64,000 nucleotides of DNA from Corynebacterium tuberculostearicum SK141 (GTDB lineage: Bacteria > Actinomycetota > Actinomycetes > Mycobacteriales > Mycobacteriaceae), in the NCBI RefSeq assembly GCF_000175635.1, contig NZ_ACVP01000003.1:176780-240779 (forward strand), given 5' to 3'. The stretch's first letter is position 1. Each line of letters starts with the position of its first letter. Made by a program: the position numbers and the translations under genes. Positions 12,075-20,745 of this stretch are shown in pieces. The notes below the pieces were generated by a model that did no database searches, was not told the DNA's origin, and was given only the letters and a program-made list of their open reading frames with translations.

Positions 12075-13370
12075 TCACGCCGGATCGGATTCCACCTCAA
12101 CCTGATCTTCGTTGTCAGCCAACTCGAGTGCTTGTTGTGCCTTCTTCTCCCGTCGCGCTTCAATTTCAGCTGCCTTCGCAAGCAGCCGGTCATCATTCAT
12201 GTCACGGGTTTTCTCAATGGTCTTTCGTGCATGTTCCACCACAGACTGACCTGCGCGATTCGTAGCATCGACCGTGTCGCCAGCTAGAGACTTCACAGAT
12301 TGGGGCCACCCTTGGACCTCGAGGCGTTTCGCATTCTCCACGCTCATCCACAAATACTGCGCGAACTCACCAATAATGTCGTGAATACTGTTCGCGTGTG
12401 CAGTTATGCGCCGGGCACGAATCGGGTTGGTCACCCAGACCTGATTACTCAGCTTGGCGGCATCACGGATGGCCGAATCCATTTCCAGCAGACGGCGAGT
12501 TGTCGATTCCAATCGATCCTTACGCGCTTCGACGATCGCCTCTCTGTGAGAGTCCAATTGGGTGGGCTCAAACTCATTCACATGGGCAATCTCAAGGACA
12601 TACATCCGATCGTGGAGATAGATGCTCCGAGCAACTACGCCGAGCCAAAGCGGCAGGTTTCCGCTCAACTCTGCAAGACGGCTTTCAAGCTTCTTGGAAC
12701 TGTACTTCTGCTTCCCCAGCTGATCAACGGCATCATCGAGGTGCTCGACAGCATAAGACTCGATGCCGTTGAGTGCTGATCCGAGGTGGTCAACCTTTGA
12801 CCAGGTGGTTGCGGAAACGCTGTTGCTCCGCCGGTAGATTTCGTCAGCTTCTTCAATCGTGTACTGGATACCGCCAAGCTGGGCTAGTGCATCAACCTTA
12901 CACTGCCGGAGGAGGTCATCGAGCTTCTCATCGATAACCTCCAAATATTCCTTGATTTCCGCGATGGCTGCCTCAATTGCAGCTTGTGCAGCGATACCGG
13001 CAGCACCTGAGGCCATGACTGGCGAAAACTTCACCTCTTGAAAAGAAGTGTGCTTGAAAAACAGACTGGGATTGCCAGCGAGCCCAAGATCCTCCCGACG
13101 CAGGACTCCGGGAACCGGTCCCTTTGTAGTGCGACGCTGGAGCAGCGCAGCAGTTTCCTCAGTTGCCTTGTAGTACTTTCCTGATTTGAACTGACGGTCC
13201 GAGATCGTGCGCAGCACAGAGTTTGCGCGGAAAAGCACTTGCGGGGACATGGGCTCAAACATAGACGTGGTGCTGGCTGGGAAGTTGTCTTCCTCGCTAA
13301 GGATCAGCAAACCGTTGCTGTCTGCCAAGAAAGCCAATTCATTAGTCGCGGTCTCCATACGCAAAACCAT
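12075..13370 (-). CDS. Orphan accessory protein: Ala-rich hydrophobic helix plus long coiled coils
   Basis: I do not recognise this family. The product is about 431 residues from the ATG at 13370; an ATG at 13358 is nearly as good, and no clear ribosome site favours either. An Ala-rich helix at roughly 118-140 (ASGAAGIAAQAAIEAAIAEI) leads into an acidic helix EYLEVIDEKLDDLLRQ. The rest is mostly amphipathic helix, ending in a charged coiled coil (AKAAEIEARREKKAQQALEL) and an acidic tail. The layout (hydrophobic helix flanked by coiled coils) recalls helical membrane-associated proteins, including some pore formers, but this is only shape. Base composition is visibly lower in GC than its neighbours, and it sits alone in an accessory islet. 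Confidence 0.65.
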   Translation of the reverse strand: MVLRMETATNELAFLADSNGLLILSEEDNFPASTTSMFEPMSPQVLFRANSVLRTISDRQFKSGKYYKATEETAALLQRRTTKGPVPGVLRREDLGLAGNPSLFFKHTSFQEVKFSPVMASGAAGIAAQAAIEAAIAEIKEYLEVIDEKLDDLLRQCKVDALAQLGGIQYTIEEADEIYRRSNSVSATTWSKVDHLGSALNGIESYAVEHLDDAVDQLGKQKYSSKKLESRLAELSGNLPLWLGVVARSIYLHDRMYVLEIAHVNEFEPTQLDSHREAIVEARKDRLESTTRRLLEMDSAIRDAAKLSNQVWVTNPIRARRITAHANSIHDIIGEFAQYLWMSVENAKRLEVQGWPQSVKSLAGDTVDATNRAGQSVVEHARKTIEKTRDMNDDRLLAKAAEIEARREKKAQQALELADNEDQVEVESDPA

Positions 13371-13524
13371 AGTCTTAATGGCTAGACAGTACGTCGAAGG
13401 CAACTGCGCTACCGCCTTGTCCCTACCGCAGAAAGGTATTCGCTCACGTAGCGTACCGCGATGACAACGAGCCCATTAAAGCATCGATGCTGGTTTCCAC
13501 AGTGCGACGAGGCCCCTCCTGAAG

Positions 13525-13674
13525 ATGAACTGCGTGATTAGTGTGATGACAGACGACGATGCCGATGAGAGTGCCATGTACGCACTCGATGACGCGATGG
13601 TTCAGTACTTTGACTTTGAGACCAAAAGCGGCGCAATCATCGCCTCAATCGAAGGAGTGAGTATTGGGACATAG
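13525..13674 (+). CDS. Possible 49-residue acidic small protein
   Basis: An ATG at 13525 opens a 49-codon frame ending in TAG at 13672. The product is acidic (MTDDDADESAMYALDDAM near the start) with a short beta-like end (GAIIASIEGVSIG). There is only a weak ribosome site and no recognised family. It may be a remnant of a larger gene lost when the islet formed. Apart from it, the 327-base gap between 13404 and 13730 shows nothing I can identify. Confidence 0.25.
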   Translation: MNCVISVMTDDDADESAMYALDDAMVQYFDFETKSGAIIASIEGVSIGT

Positions 13675-13730
13675 CCACAGAGCAGCGAAAGTAGGTTGCT
13701 TAGCTTTCACACGGACAATAATGTTTAGAC

Positions 13731-13958
13731 ATGGCATGTAGCGTTTGTGGTGCTATTGGGCACAATTCCCGGACGTGTGAGTCCACTCCACGATGTGAAG
13801 GGTGCGGTGAAAGAATCACCACTGGTGGAATCGATTTCAACGGCGAACCTTGGCATCAAGATTGCTTCGAAGTGAGCGGTGGTCCGTCGTATTGCTGCGG
13901 AAACATCTACGAAGAGGGCGAAACGTATTGTGAAAGCTGCGGAGAGCCTCTTTACTAA
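13731..13958 (+). CDS. Small cysteine-rich protein with CCHC zinc knuckle and LIM-like/zinc-ribbon fingers
   Basis: The 75-residue product carries 13 Cys. Residues 3-16 (CSVCGAIGHNSRTC) fit the CX2CX4HX4C zinc-knuckle spacing exactly, a motif best known from retroviral Gag and plant or eukaryotic nucleic-acid-binding proteins. Next come CEGCGER, a WHQDCF segment resembling half a LIM finger, then a YCCGN/YCESCGEPLY ribbon-like end. Two or three zinc sites are therefore expected. Such multi-zinc miniproteins usually bind nucleic acid or protein. It lies in the low-GC islet with no operon partner. The function is unknown. Confidence 0.7.
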   Translation: MACSVCGAIGHNSRTCESTPRCEGCGERITTGGIDFNGEPWHQDCFEVSGGPSYCCGNIYEEGETYCESCGEPLY

Positions 13959-14343
13959 CTTCTAGAACCATCGATGGTTTGCACGTTTACTAGGTTGCGG
14001 CATCCCTCCCTGTGGGTCATAAACAAGCTCTCCAAGGCAAATTAAATCTTCTCGGAAAAGGTTCTCCGCCGATTTACTATTCAGATGCTCTAGAAGACTA
14101 TGCAGATCTCGATGGACCAATCGTCGACCGTTCCACTTTTACCCAATCGCTAACCACGCCCTCGACCGTTTGTGGTCAGCATTGCCGTTACCGGCCGGCC
14201 ATTAACATTGGAGGGACCGCGCTTATCTCGACTGATTTGCTAATACTTTGTTTTTCTTCGGGGCTACCCCTTACACGAATGGGAAGACCTAGCGTTAGGA
14301 AAATCACCACTCGGTTGATTGAAAACTCTGACAGCGAAGGACA
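13959..14343. other. Islet junction region without a convincing gene
   Basis: This 385-base stretch is AT-richer than the flanks. It contains a perfect 14-base palindrome, AACCATCGATGGTT (13966-13979), just after the zinc-protein stop. An open frame of 113 codons at 14012-14353 has no recognisable domain and runs over the start of the PepSY remnant, so I do not call it a gene. The right edge, near 14330-14344, is where homology to a PepSY gene starts abruptly, marking the insertion or deletion junction. Confidence 0.5.
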
Positions 14344-14697
14344 TGGGGCGTAGTCAAGCGCGTCCTCACCACCGGCCGCACCGAGGGACTGACCGGACCG
14401 CTGCGCCTGTACCCGCCGGAGGACGCCCACTCCGCCTGGCAGGTCAGCGAACGCTGGGCGGAATGGCGCACCACCTCCGATGCGATTTCGGAAGATGGCG
14501 CCGCCGGGGAGGTCATGGACCGCCAGCCTCTGCTTAGCAAGCTGAGCAGCTGGGGCACCGACCTGCACATGGGCATAATGATCGGCCTTCCGCTGCAGGT
14601 CACGCTACTGGGCATTACGCTTGCGGCGTTCTTGATTCTCGATGTCATCCTCATCCACACACCACGACAGAAGAAACTAGTGAATGCCATCACATAG
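14344..14697 (+). pseudogene. 5'-truncated PepSY-associated membrane protein
   Basis: From 14344 the frame reads WGVVKRVLTTGRTEGLTGPL, then YPPEDAHSAWQVSERWAEWR, DAISEDGAAGEVMDRQPLLS and LHMGIMIGLPLQVTLLGITL. This matches the C-terminal part of PepSY-associated TM-helix proteins (iron- or flavin-reductase-like membrane proteins), which are normally 350-500 residues. An in-frame stop lies at 14329, and the N-terminal two thirds are absent. Only about 118 codons remain, so this is the beheaded edge of a gene disrupted by the islet on its left. Confidence 0.75.
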
Positions 14698-14726
14698 AGC
14701 AGGAGGCATAGGTACGGTAGTTTCTT

Positions 14727-16751
14727 ATGACTAACCCACTGCTGACTCCCTCCTCGCTGCCCTACCAGCTCCCGCCGTTCGCGGAGATCAAGGTGAAGCA
14801 CTACCGCCCCGCCTTCGACCAAGCACTCGCGCTTCACGACGCCGAAATCGCCTCCATCACCGACAACCCCGCCGCCCCGACGTGGGAAAACACGGTGGAG
14901 GCGCTCGAGCGCTCCGGCCAGGACCTCGACCGCGTCATGGCGGTCTTTGGCAACCTCTCCGGCACGGACGTCACCGAGGAGATGGAGGAGATCGCCGCCG
15001 ACATCTACCCGCGACTGTCCGCGCACTATGACGCGATGTACCAGAACGAGGTACTCTACGCGCGAACCAAGGAGGCCACGCCCCCTGCCGACGACAAAGA
15101 AGGCCAGCGCCTCCACGACCACCTCCTGCGCACCTTTGCCCGCAAGGGCGCCGACCTCGACGCAGCCGGCAAGGCCCGCCTCTCCGAGATCAACCAGCGC
15201 CTCTCCGCGCTCTCTGAAGAATTCGGCCGCAACCTCATGGCGTCTACCCGCGAGCGCGCGGTGTCCTTCACCGAAGAAGAACTTGAGGGCCTTCCCGCCG
15301 AGCGCATCGCCTCCGCCCGAGCCGACGCCGAGGCGCTCGGCCGCGAGGGCTTCGTCATCCCGCTGGAGCTGCCGACCGTGCAGTCGGAGCTGAGCCGTCT
15401 GGTGCGGGAGGATGCGAGGCAAAGGTTGTATGGGGCGTCGGCAAGCAGGGGCTCCGAGAACAACATCCCGGGACTCATCGAGGCCGTCCAGCTGCGCGCC
15501 GAGCTACTGGGCTTTGCCACGCATGCCGACTACGTCATCGCCGAGGAAACCGCCGCGACTGCCGACGCCGCCCGCACCATGCTCTTCGACCTCGCCCCCG
15601 CCGCCGCAGCCAACGCCGCCGGTGAGCAGAAGCTCCTCGCCGAAGAAGCCGAGCTCAACGGCCAAGGCTTTAGCGCCGCGGACTGGCCCTACTGGGAGTC
15701 CAAGGTCCGCGCCCGCGACTTCTCCCTCGACGAGGAGGAACTACGCAAGTACTTCCCGCTGGACCAGGTCCTGCAAAAGGGCGTCTTCGCCGCCGCCGAG
15801 CGCCTCTACGGCATCACCGTGACCCCACGCGATGACCTGGAGGGCTACGCGGAGGGCGTTCGCGTCTGGGAGGTGATTGACGGAGACGCCAATCACGGGG
15901 ACAAAGGGATTGGTCTCCTCCTTACCGACTACTTCGGGCGCCCCACCAAGCGTGGTGGCGCGTGGATGAGCGGGTTCGTGGGCCAATCCCGGCTGCTGGA
16001 GCGCAAGCCGGTCATCGTCAACGTCATGGGCATCACCAAGCCCACCGACGGTTCGCAGCCGCTGCTCAGCATGGACGAGGTCCGCACCATCTTCCACGAA
16101 TTCGGCCACGCCCTGCACGGCCTGCTTTCCGACGTCCGCTACCCCACCTTCGCCGGCACTAACGTCCCACGCGACTGGGTGGAGTTCCCCTCTCAGATCA
16201 ACGAGAACTGGGCGCTCGACAAGAGACTGGTCAAGGAATACGCGCGCCACGTGGAAACCGGCGAACCAATCCCGGATGAGCTGCTCGATGCCATCACCTC
16301 GGCTTCCGAATTCGGCCAGGGTTTCGCCACCTCGGAGTATCTGGGGGCATCGATCATCGACTTGGCGTGGCATTCTCTCAGCGCCGCAGACGCCGCCAAG
16401 TTGGAGGCCACGCCGGAGGCCGTCGCCGAGTTTGAGACTGAGGCCCTGCGCGCAGCCGGGCTGGACAACGAGCTCATCGCGCCTCGCTACCGGTCGACCT
16501 ACTTCAACCACATCTTCGCCGGTGGCTACTCGGCGGGCTACTACTCCTACCTGTGGGCCGAGGCCCTCGATGCCGATGGCTTCGAGTGGTTCAAGGACCA
16601 GACCGACCTGCGCGCGGCTGGCCAGAAGTTCCGCGACGTGATCCTGTCGAAGGGCGCGTCGCGCGACTTCACGGAGGCCTACCGCGAATTCCGCGGCCGC
16701 GATAAGGACGTCGCACCGCTGCTCAAGCGCCGCGGCCTCGCCGGCGTCTAG
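14727..16751 (+). CDS. dcp: M3-family peptidyl-dipeptidase (oligopeptidase A/Dcp type)
   Basis: This 674-residue cytoplasmic zinc metallopeptidase degrades oligopeptides. The HExxH motif appears as FHEFGHALHGL near residue 455, with the downstream third ligand Glu in the ENWALDK region. The family segments MDEVRTIFHEFGHALHG, PRDWVEFPSQINENWA and FNHIFAGGYSAGYYSYLWAE are intact, and the length is standard for Dcp/OpdA (about 680). It begins 30 bases after the PepSY remnant, with no operon partner downstream. A copy of the CTTGCCGACGYC word lies inverted at 15434-15445, here encoding Ala-Ser-Ala-Ser. Confidence 0.95.
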   Translation: MTNPLLTPSSLPYQLPPFAEIKVKHYRPAFDQALALHDAEIASITDNPAAPTWENTVEALERSGQDLDRVMAVFGNLSGTDVTEEMEEIAADIYPRLSAHYDAMYQNEVLYARTKEATPPADDKEGQRLHDHLLRTFARKGADLDAAGKARLSEINQRLSALSEEFGRNLMASTRERAVSFTEEELEGLPAERIASARADAEALGREGFVIPLELPTVQSELSRLVREDARQRLYGASASRGSENNIPGLIEAVQLRAELLGFATHADYVIAEETAATADAARTMLFDLAPAAAANAAGEQKLLAEEAELNGQGFSAADWPYWESKVRARDFSLDEEELRKYFPLDQVLQKGVFAAAERLYGITVTPRDDLEGYAEGVRVWEVIDGDANHGDKGIGLLLTDYFGRPTKRGGAWMSGFVGQSRLLERKPVIVNVMGITKPTDGSQPLLSMDEVRTIFHEFGHALHGLLSDVRYPTFAGTNVPRDWVEFPSQINENWALDKRLVKEYARHVETGEPIPDELLDAITSASEFGQGFATSEYLGASIIDLAWHSLSAADAAKLEATPEAVAEFETEALRAAGLDNELIAPRYRSTYFNHIFAGGYSAGYYSYLWAEALDADGFEWFKDQTDLRAAGQKFRDVILSKGASRDFTEAYREFRGRDKDVAPLLKRRGLAGV

Positions 16752-16782
16752 TGCCGACTAGTTATCCACAGATTTCGTCAGA

Positions 16783-17065
16783 TGGCTAGTTGGTGGCTTG
16801 GCGGCCGAGTGCGCGGGCCTGTCTGAATCTGACCTAGTCGCCCTCGGCGCCGCGCCTGCCACCGCCACCGCGTTCCTCCCCCCACCACACCTACTTCGGG
16901 CACACCTCCTCGACGAAAAAGCTGCGCACAGCGGTCGAAGCCGCGCGCCGGCGCGGGCACGGGCTGGTGACCTTGCAGCTCGATGTCTATGCCGAGCTAC
17001 TCAAAGGCAATCCGGAGAAGGACGGCGATGATGTCGTCATTGAACTGGCGCAGCGAGCGGTCTGA
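16783..17065 (+). pseudogene. Fragment of a DUF222/HNH endonuclease-like gene, frameshifted
   Basis: The frame from 16798 reads AAECAGLSESDLVALGA, matching the N-terminus of the intact DUF222/HNH protein at 23576-24556 (EECAGLSVEELVDKG). Near 16885 the match shifts to another frame, HTYFGHTSSTKKLRTAVEAA, corresponding to ADTYFGRTSFRAKQR. It then continues to IELAQRAV and a stop at 17063. The HNH domain and most of DUF222 are absent. It is a decayed paralogue of the two intact family members in this window. Confidence 0.7.
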
Positions 17066-17600
17066 TAGGAAGAGCGCGCTCCAGCTCGCCGAGCTAGTCG
17101 GCGTACGGGTTGCCGTCATGGTCGCCGCCAATCCAGGAGCCGGGGCGGACGAGGCGAATCAGCGCTGACTGCCAGAGCAGCGTCATGCGCAGATACATTT
17201 CCTTCTCGATTGCCGCCATGTCGCCGCCGCGGTGTGATTCCTTGAGGAGAGTCTTGATGCGGGTCTGAGTATCAAAGACGGTGCGGCGGCGGGTTTCGGT
17301 GGGGTGCGCAGTGAGAACGGGGGCGACGTGCGCGCCGCGGATCACGGAAGAGACGTCGGTTGGCGTGACGCCTTCTTCCTTAAGCTTGGCGACTGTTTTG
17401 CGCAGGGAGACGGGCGCTTCAACGGACTCTTCATCCAGTTCCTCTACGAGGCTGGCTTTGAGCGCGAAATAGCTGATGGTGATGTCGAGATCGCGGAATA
17501 TGGAGACGAGGTCGAAGACGTCCTCGCCTCCCCGCTACGCGATGGCTCGGCCGAGGAAGCGGATATCTTCGCGGACTTGCTCTGGAGCGGGTGTGCTCAC
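17062..17600 (-). pseudogene. Decayed phosphoenolpyruvate carboxylase gene
   Basis: From a GTG at 17600 the reverse strand reads STPAPEQVREDIRFLGRAIA and then a TAG stop (17537-17535). The same frame continues through VAPVLTAHPTETRRRT, the N-terminal PEPC signature with the catalytic His region. At ALIRLVRPGSWIGGDHDGNP two segments that are normally about 50 residues apart are fused, showing an internal deletion. A stop follows at 17094, and a shifted frame still gives ELERALFLSDR, like the next PEPC block. About 160 of some 920 residues remain, so it is non-functional. A working ppc is presumably elsewhere in the genome. Confidence 0.85.
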
Positions 17601-17691
17601 GGCGAAGTGCCTTTCTGGGCGTGATGTGCTCAGCTAACACACCTCAATGTCACCCAGATCACTATTGGGCGATAGTTATTTGCCGGAAGAA

Positions 17692-18414
17692 CTAATGGTC
17701 AAAGGAAGCGAGCCACGCTGCGTGGAGGCGCGAGTCGCCGTTTTCTTCCGGATGGAAGCTCAACGCCGTGACGCATCCTTGGCGCACGCCCACAATCGCC
17801 TCGTGCCTCGTAGCAGGACGAGTTCGTGTCCCGGCGCAACTTTCCTCACCACCGGAAACAATGTCGTGGGCAGGGAGGGGAACGGTGGCGATGACCTCAA
17901 CGCCCTCGCCCGCGCGGGTAACGATGGGCGCGCGGATGAAGCTCGCCTCGATGGCTAGAGGCTCACCTACCCCTGAGGCTCCTACGCCGGACCTCTGGCC
18001 TTCCATCGCGACGGGCACGGTGCGCTCCTCGGAGAAGCGCTGGTTGCCGAAGGCGTTGCGGCGCACGGTGACGTCGATAAGCCCCAGCGTCTGCTGGCCC
18101 GGCGCGGGGTTTTCCAGCTCGCGGGCACTGTAGATGAGACCCGCGCAGGTAGCCAGGACCGGCAGCCCATTTTCGACGGCGCGGCGCAGCGGCTCAGCGA
18201 CGCCAAAAGAGCGCGCCAGCTTATCGATGGTGCTCGACTCGCCGCCCGGCAGAATGATTCCGTCCAGCCCGTCGAGATCCTGCGGCAGGCGCACCCGGCG
18301 CGTTTCAGCGCCGAGGCTCTCCAGCACCGCGATGTGCTCTTCCACTCCGCCTTGCAGCGCGAGCACGCCGACGAGCGGTCGCGTCGTGTCCGCCGATTTC
18401 TTCACTGCGCACAC
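17692..18414 (-). CDS. pdxT: Pyridoxal 5'-phosphate synthase glutaminase subunit PdxT
   Basis: This class I glutamine amidotransferase feeds ammonia to PdxS for PLP synthesis. The 240 residues include the GVLALQGGVEEH start, the LPGGESSTI loop, the nucleophile in LATCAGLIY (Cys near 90) and the catalytic His-Glu pair in SFHPEEN. It is somewhat longer than Bacillus PdxT (196 residues), with an insert around 145-195. It lies 5 bases downstream of pdxS on the same strand, forming one operon read from the pdxS-pdxR intergenic promoter. Confidence 0.95.
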   Translation of the reverse strand: MCAVKKSADTTRPLVGVLALQGGVEEHIAVLESLGAETRRVRLPQDLDGLDGIILPGGESSTIDKLARSFGVAEPLRRAVENGLPVLATCAGLIYSARELENPAPGQQTLGLIDVTVRRNAFGNQRFSEERTVPVAMEGQRSGVGASGVGEPLAIEASFIRAPIVTRAGEGVEVIATVPLPAHDIVSGGEESCAGTRTRPATRHEAIVGVRQGCVTALSFHPEENGDSRLHAAWLASFDH

Positions 18415-18419
18415 AGGTC

Positions 18420-19331
18420 CTACCAGCCACGCTCAGCCAGGCGGTGCGGTGCAGGCACGTCGTTGACGTTAATACCCACCATGGCCTCGCCCAGGCCGCG
18501 GGAAAGCTTGGCGAGCTCAGCGGGGTCGTCGTACAGCGTGGCAGCCTTCACGATGGCCTCCGCGCGCGCCGCCGGGTTGCCGGACTTGAAGATGCCGGAG
18601 CCAACAAAGACGCCTTCGGCGCCCATCTGGCGGACAAGGGCGGCGTCGGCAGGCGTAGCCACGCCACCGGCAACGAAGAGCACGACCGGGAGCTTGCCGG
18701 TCTCCGCCACCTCTGCAACCAGGTCGTACGGTGCCTGCAGTTCCTTGGCCGCGACGTAGAGCTCGTCTCGATCCAGGTGGCGCAGGCGCGCGATCTCGGC
18801 CTTAATGGTGCGCAGGTGCTTCACGGCCTCGGAGACGTCGCCGGTGCCGGCCTCGCCCTTGGAACGAATCATGGCCGCGCCTTCGGTGATGCGGCGCAGC
18901 GCCTCGCCCAGGTTGGTCGCACCACACACGAACGGCACGTCGAAATCCCACTTATTGATGTGGTTGACGTAATCGGCCGGGCTAAGCACCTCGGACTCGT
19001 CGATAAAGTCCACACCCAGCTCGCCCAGGATCTGCGCCTCTACAAAGTGGCCGATGCGGGCCTTGGCCATGACCGGGATGTCCACCGCTTCGACGATGCC
19101 CTCGATAAGCTCCGGGTCAGACATGCGGGCCACGCCGCCCTGCGCGCGGATATCGGCCGGCACGCGCTCCAGCGCCATCACGGCCGACGCGCCCGCGTCC
19201 TCCGCAATGCGCGCCTGCTCCGGAGTCACGACGTCCATGATGACGCCGCCCTTCAACATATCAGCCAGTCCTCGCTTCACGCGCGTGGTAGCGCGTCCTT
19301 GTGCATTTACCTGTTCAGTCATAGGTGCCAT
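18420..19331 (-). CDS. pdxS: Pyridoxal 5'-phosphate synthase lyase subunit PdxS
   Basis: This subunit builds PLP from ribose 5-phosphate, glyceraldehyde 3-phosphate and PdxT-derived ammonia. It has 303 residues from the ATG at 19331; the ATG at 19322 (MTEQVNAQG) is an alternative. Conserved blocks are [35 protein letters not shown] with the substrate-binding Lys, [14 protein letters not shown], and [14 protein letters not shown]. The 12-mer core has the usual (beta/alpha)8 order. Expression is probably controlled by PdxR through the two AGTGGT boxes just upstream. Confidence 0.96.
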   Translation of the reverse strand: MAPMTEQVNAQGRATTRVKRGLADMLKGGVIMDVVTPEQARIAEDAGASAVMALERVPADIRAQGGVARMSDPELIEGIVEAVDIPVMAKARIGHFVEAQILGELGVDFIDESEVLSPADYVNHINKWDFDVPFVCGATNLGEALRRITEGAAMIRSKGEAGTGDVSEAVKHLRTIKAEIARLRHLDRDELYVAAKELQAPYDLVAEVAETGKLPVVLFVAGGVATPADAALVRQMGAEGVFVGSGIFKSGNPAARAEAIVKAATLYDDPAELAKLSRGLGEAMVGINVNDVPAPHRLAERGW

Positions 19332-19341
19332 AGTGGCCCAC

Positions 19342-19352
19342 ACAAGTGGTAC
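19342..19352 (+). promoter_or_regulatory. PdxR box, pdxS-proximal
   Basis: ACAAGTGGTAC at 19342-19352 resembles the corynebacterial PdxR recognition motif AAAGTGGW(T)CTA, as I recall it from C. glutamicum. It lies 11 bases upstream of the pdxS ATG in the 72-base divergent region. Confidence 0.55.
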
Positions 19353-19382
19353 AAGACAAGAGCCATTTTCAGCGTGTTGGAT

Positions 19383-19393
19383 TAGACCACTTA
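19383..19393 (-). promoter_or_regulatory. PdxR box, pdxR-proximal
   Basis: Read on the reverse strand this is TAAGTGGTCTA, matching the PdxR motif AAAGTGGW(T)CTA at all but the first base. Together with the 19342 box it forms an inverted pair, AAGTGGT ... ACCACTT, spanning the divergent promoter. One regulator could therefore control both pdxST and pdxR. Confidence 0.65.
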
Positions 19394-19403
19394 TGATGGG
19401 CCC

Positions 19404-20708
19404 GTGCCCCTTCGCCTCGATCCCTCTGATACGCGGCCGCTGCCCGTGCAAATCGCCGCGGCCCTCCGCACCCAGGTTGCCGCCGGCGTCCTCCTGCCCG
19501 GCGAGCGCGTCCCTTCCACCCGCCACTTGGCTTCGCAGCTCGGCATTTCCCGAGGCAGCGTGGTCACCGCCTACGACCAACTCACAGCCGAGGGCTACCT
19601 CACCGCCGAGGTTGGTTCCGGCACCGTCATCAACCCGCTGCTTCCCCATGCGCGTGCCCCACGGCCGGAGCCGGCCCCCGCACCCGCCGCCGAGCCCGAG
19701 CTGGTGTCACTGACCCCCGGCCTTCCCGACACCGCCGGCATCCTCACCCCTGAATGGAGGGCCGCGTGGCGTGCAGCGGCCGTCGACCCCTCCGGCAATC
19801 TGCCCCACGAGGTCGCAGCACACCTGCGCCACATGCGCGGGCTCACCGTGGACCCGGCCTGCGTGCTAATCACGGCCGGCGCCCGCGACGGCCTCTCCGT
19901 ACTCCTGCGCGCCCTCGGCCGACAGCTGCGCGTGGGCGTGGAATCCCCCGGTTACCCCAGCCTGCGCCGCGTGCCCCACGCCCTCGGCCACACGTTGGTG
20001 GAAATCCCCACCGGCCCCGAAGGCGTCACCGTCCCCACGGCCGATCTCGACGCCCTCATCGTCACCCCCAGCCACCAATATCCCTACGGCGGCTCGCTGC
20101 CCGCAGCCCGGCGCGCCGAACTCGTCGAATGGGCCCGCGCACACGACGCCCTGCTTATCGAGGATGACTTCGACTCCGAACTGCGCTACGTCGGCCAGCC
20201 GCTGCCCGCCCTGGCCGCACTCGCCCCGGAACACACCGTGCTGCTGGGTACCTTCTCCTCGGTCATCTCCCCCTCGATTGCCTGCGGCTACCTCGTCGTT
20301 CCACCGCGCCTGCGCCCGGCCGTGGACCACGTGCGCGAGGTCTTCGGCCAACCCGTCGGCTCCATCCCCCAGGCCGCGCTCGCCCACTACCTTGCCAGCG
20401 GCGCTTTACGACGCCACACCGGCCGCATGCGCCGCACCTATAAACGCCGCCGCAACCTAGTGGCCGAAACGCTGGGCTCCATCGATGGCGCCCAACTTCT
20501 CCCCATCCACGGTGGCCTCCACGCGGTATTGCTGTGCGACTCGGCCGTGGTCCCCCGCGCCGCCGCCCGCGGCATCAAACTCACCCCGCTGCGCGATTAT
20601 TGGGGCGGGGCCGAAGCTGAAGACGGCGTCGTACTCGGCTTCGGCCACCTCAGCGATACCGAGCTACGCGAAAGCCTTTCTGCAGTCGCGGCCGCTTTAC
20701 AGGGGTGA
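19404..20708 (+). CDS. pdxR: PdxR: GntR/MocR-type regulator of PLP synthesis
   Basis: This 434-residue MocR-family regulator has an N-terminal winged helix-turn-helix (about residues 10-75, with the GntR pattern [19 protein letters not shown] and [20 protein letters not shown]). A fold-type I aminotransferase domain (about 105-434) senses PLP. The start is GTG at 19404. Divergent placement from pdxST and the two AGTGGT boxes identify it as the PLP-responsive activator/autorepressor known in C. glutamicum. The expected PLP-Lys segment is near [20 protein letters not shown], where the aligned Lys is not obvious. This is not unusual for MocR proteins read by eye but is worth aligning. Confidence 0.88.
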   Translation: MPLRLDPSDTRPLPVQIAAALRTQVAAGVLLPGERVPSTRHLASQLGISRGSVVTAYDQLTAEGYLTAEVGSGTVINPLLPHARAPRPEPAPAPAAEPELVSLTPGLPDTAGILTPEWRAAWRAAAVDPSGNLPHEVAAHLRHMRGLTVDPACVLITAGARDGLSVLLRALGRQLRVGVESPGYPSLRRVPHALGHTLVEIPTGPEGVTVPTADLDALIVTPSHQYPYGGSLPAARRAELVEWARAHDALLIEDDFDSELRYVGQPLPALAALAPEHTVLLGTFSSVISPSIACGYLVVPPRLRPAVDHVREVFGQPVGSIPQAALAHYLASGALRRHTGRMRRTYKRRRNLVAETLGSIDGAQLLPIHGGLHAVLLCDSAVVPRAAARGIKLTPLRDYWGGAEAEDGVVLGFGHLSDTELRESLSAVAAALQG

Positions 20709-20745
20709 TACCGTAAAGCCCACGTTTATAAACGAAAGGTAATAG

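Noticed and set aside
13966..13979. Palindrome AACCATCGATGGTT as a terminator or attachment site
   Set aside because: It has no loop or T run, and no second copy was seen at the other edge of the islet; recorded only as a sequence feature.
14012..14353. 113-codon + strand frame in the islet
   Set aside because: No recognised domain, no good ribosome site, and it runs into the PepSY remnant in another frame.
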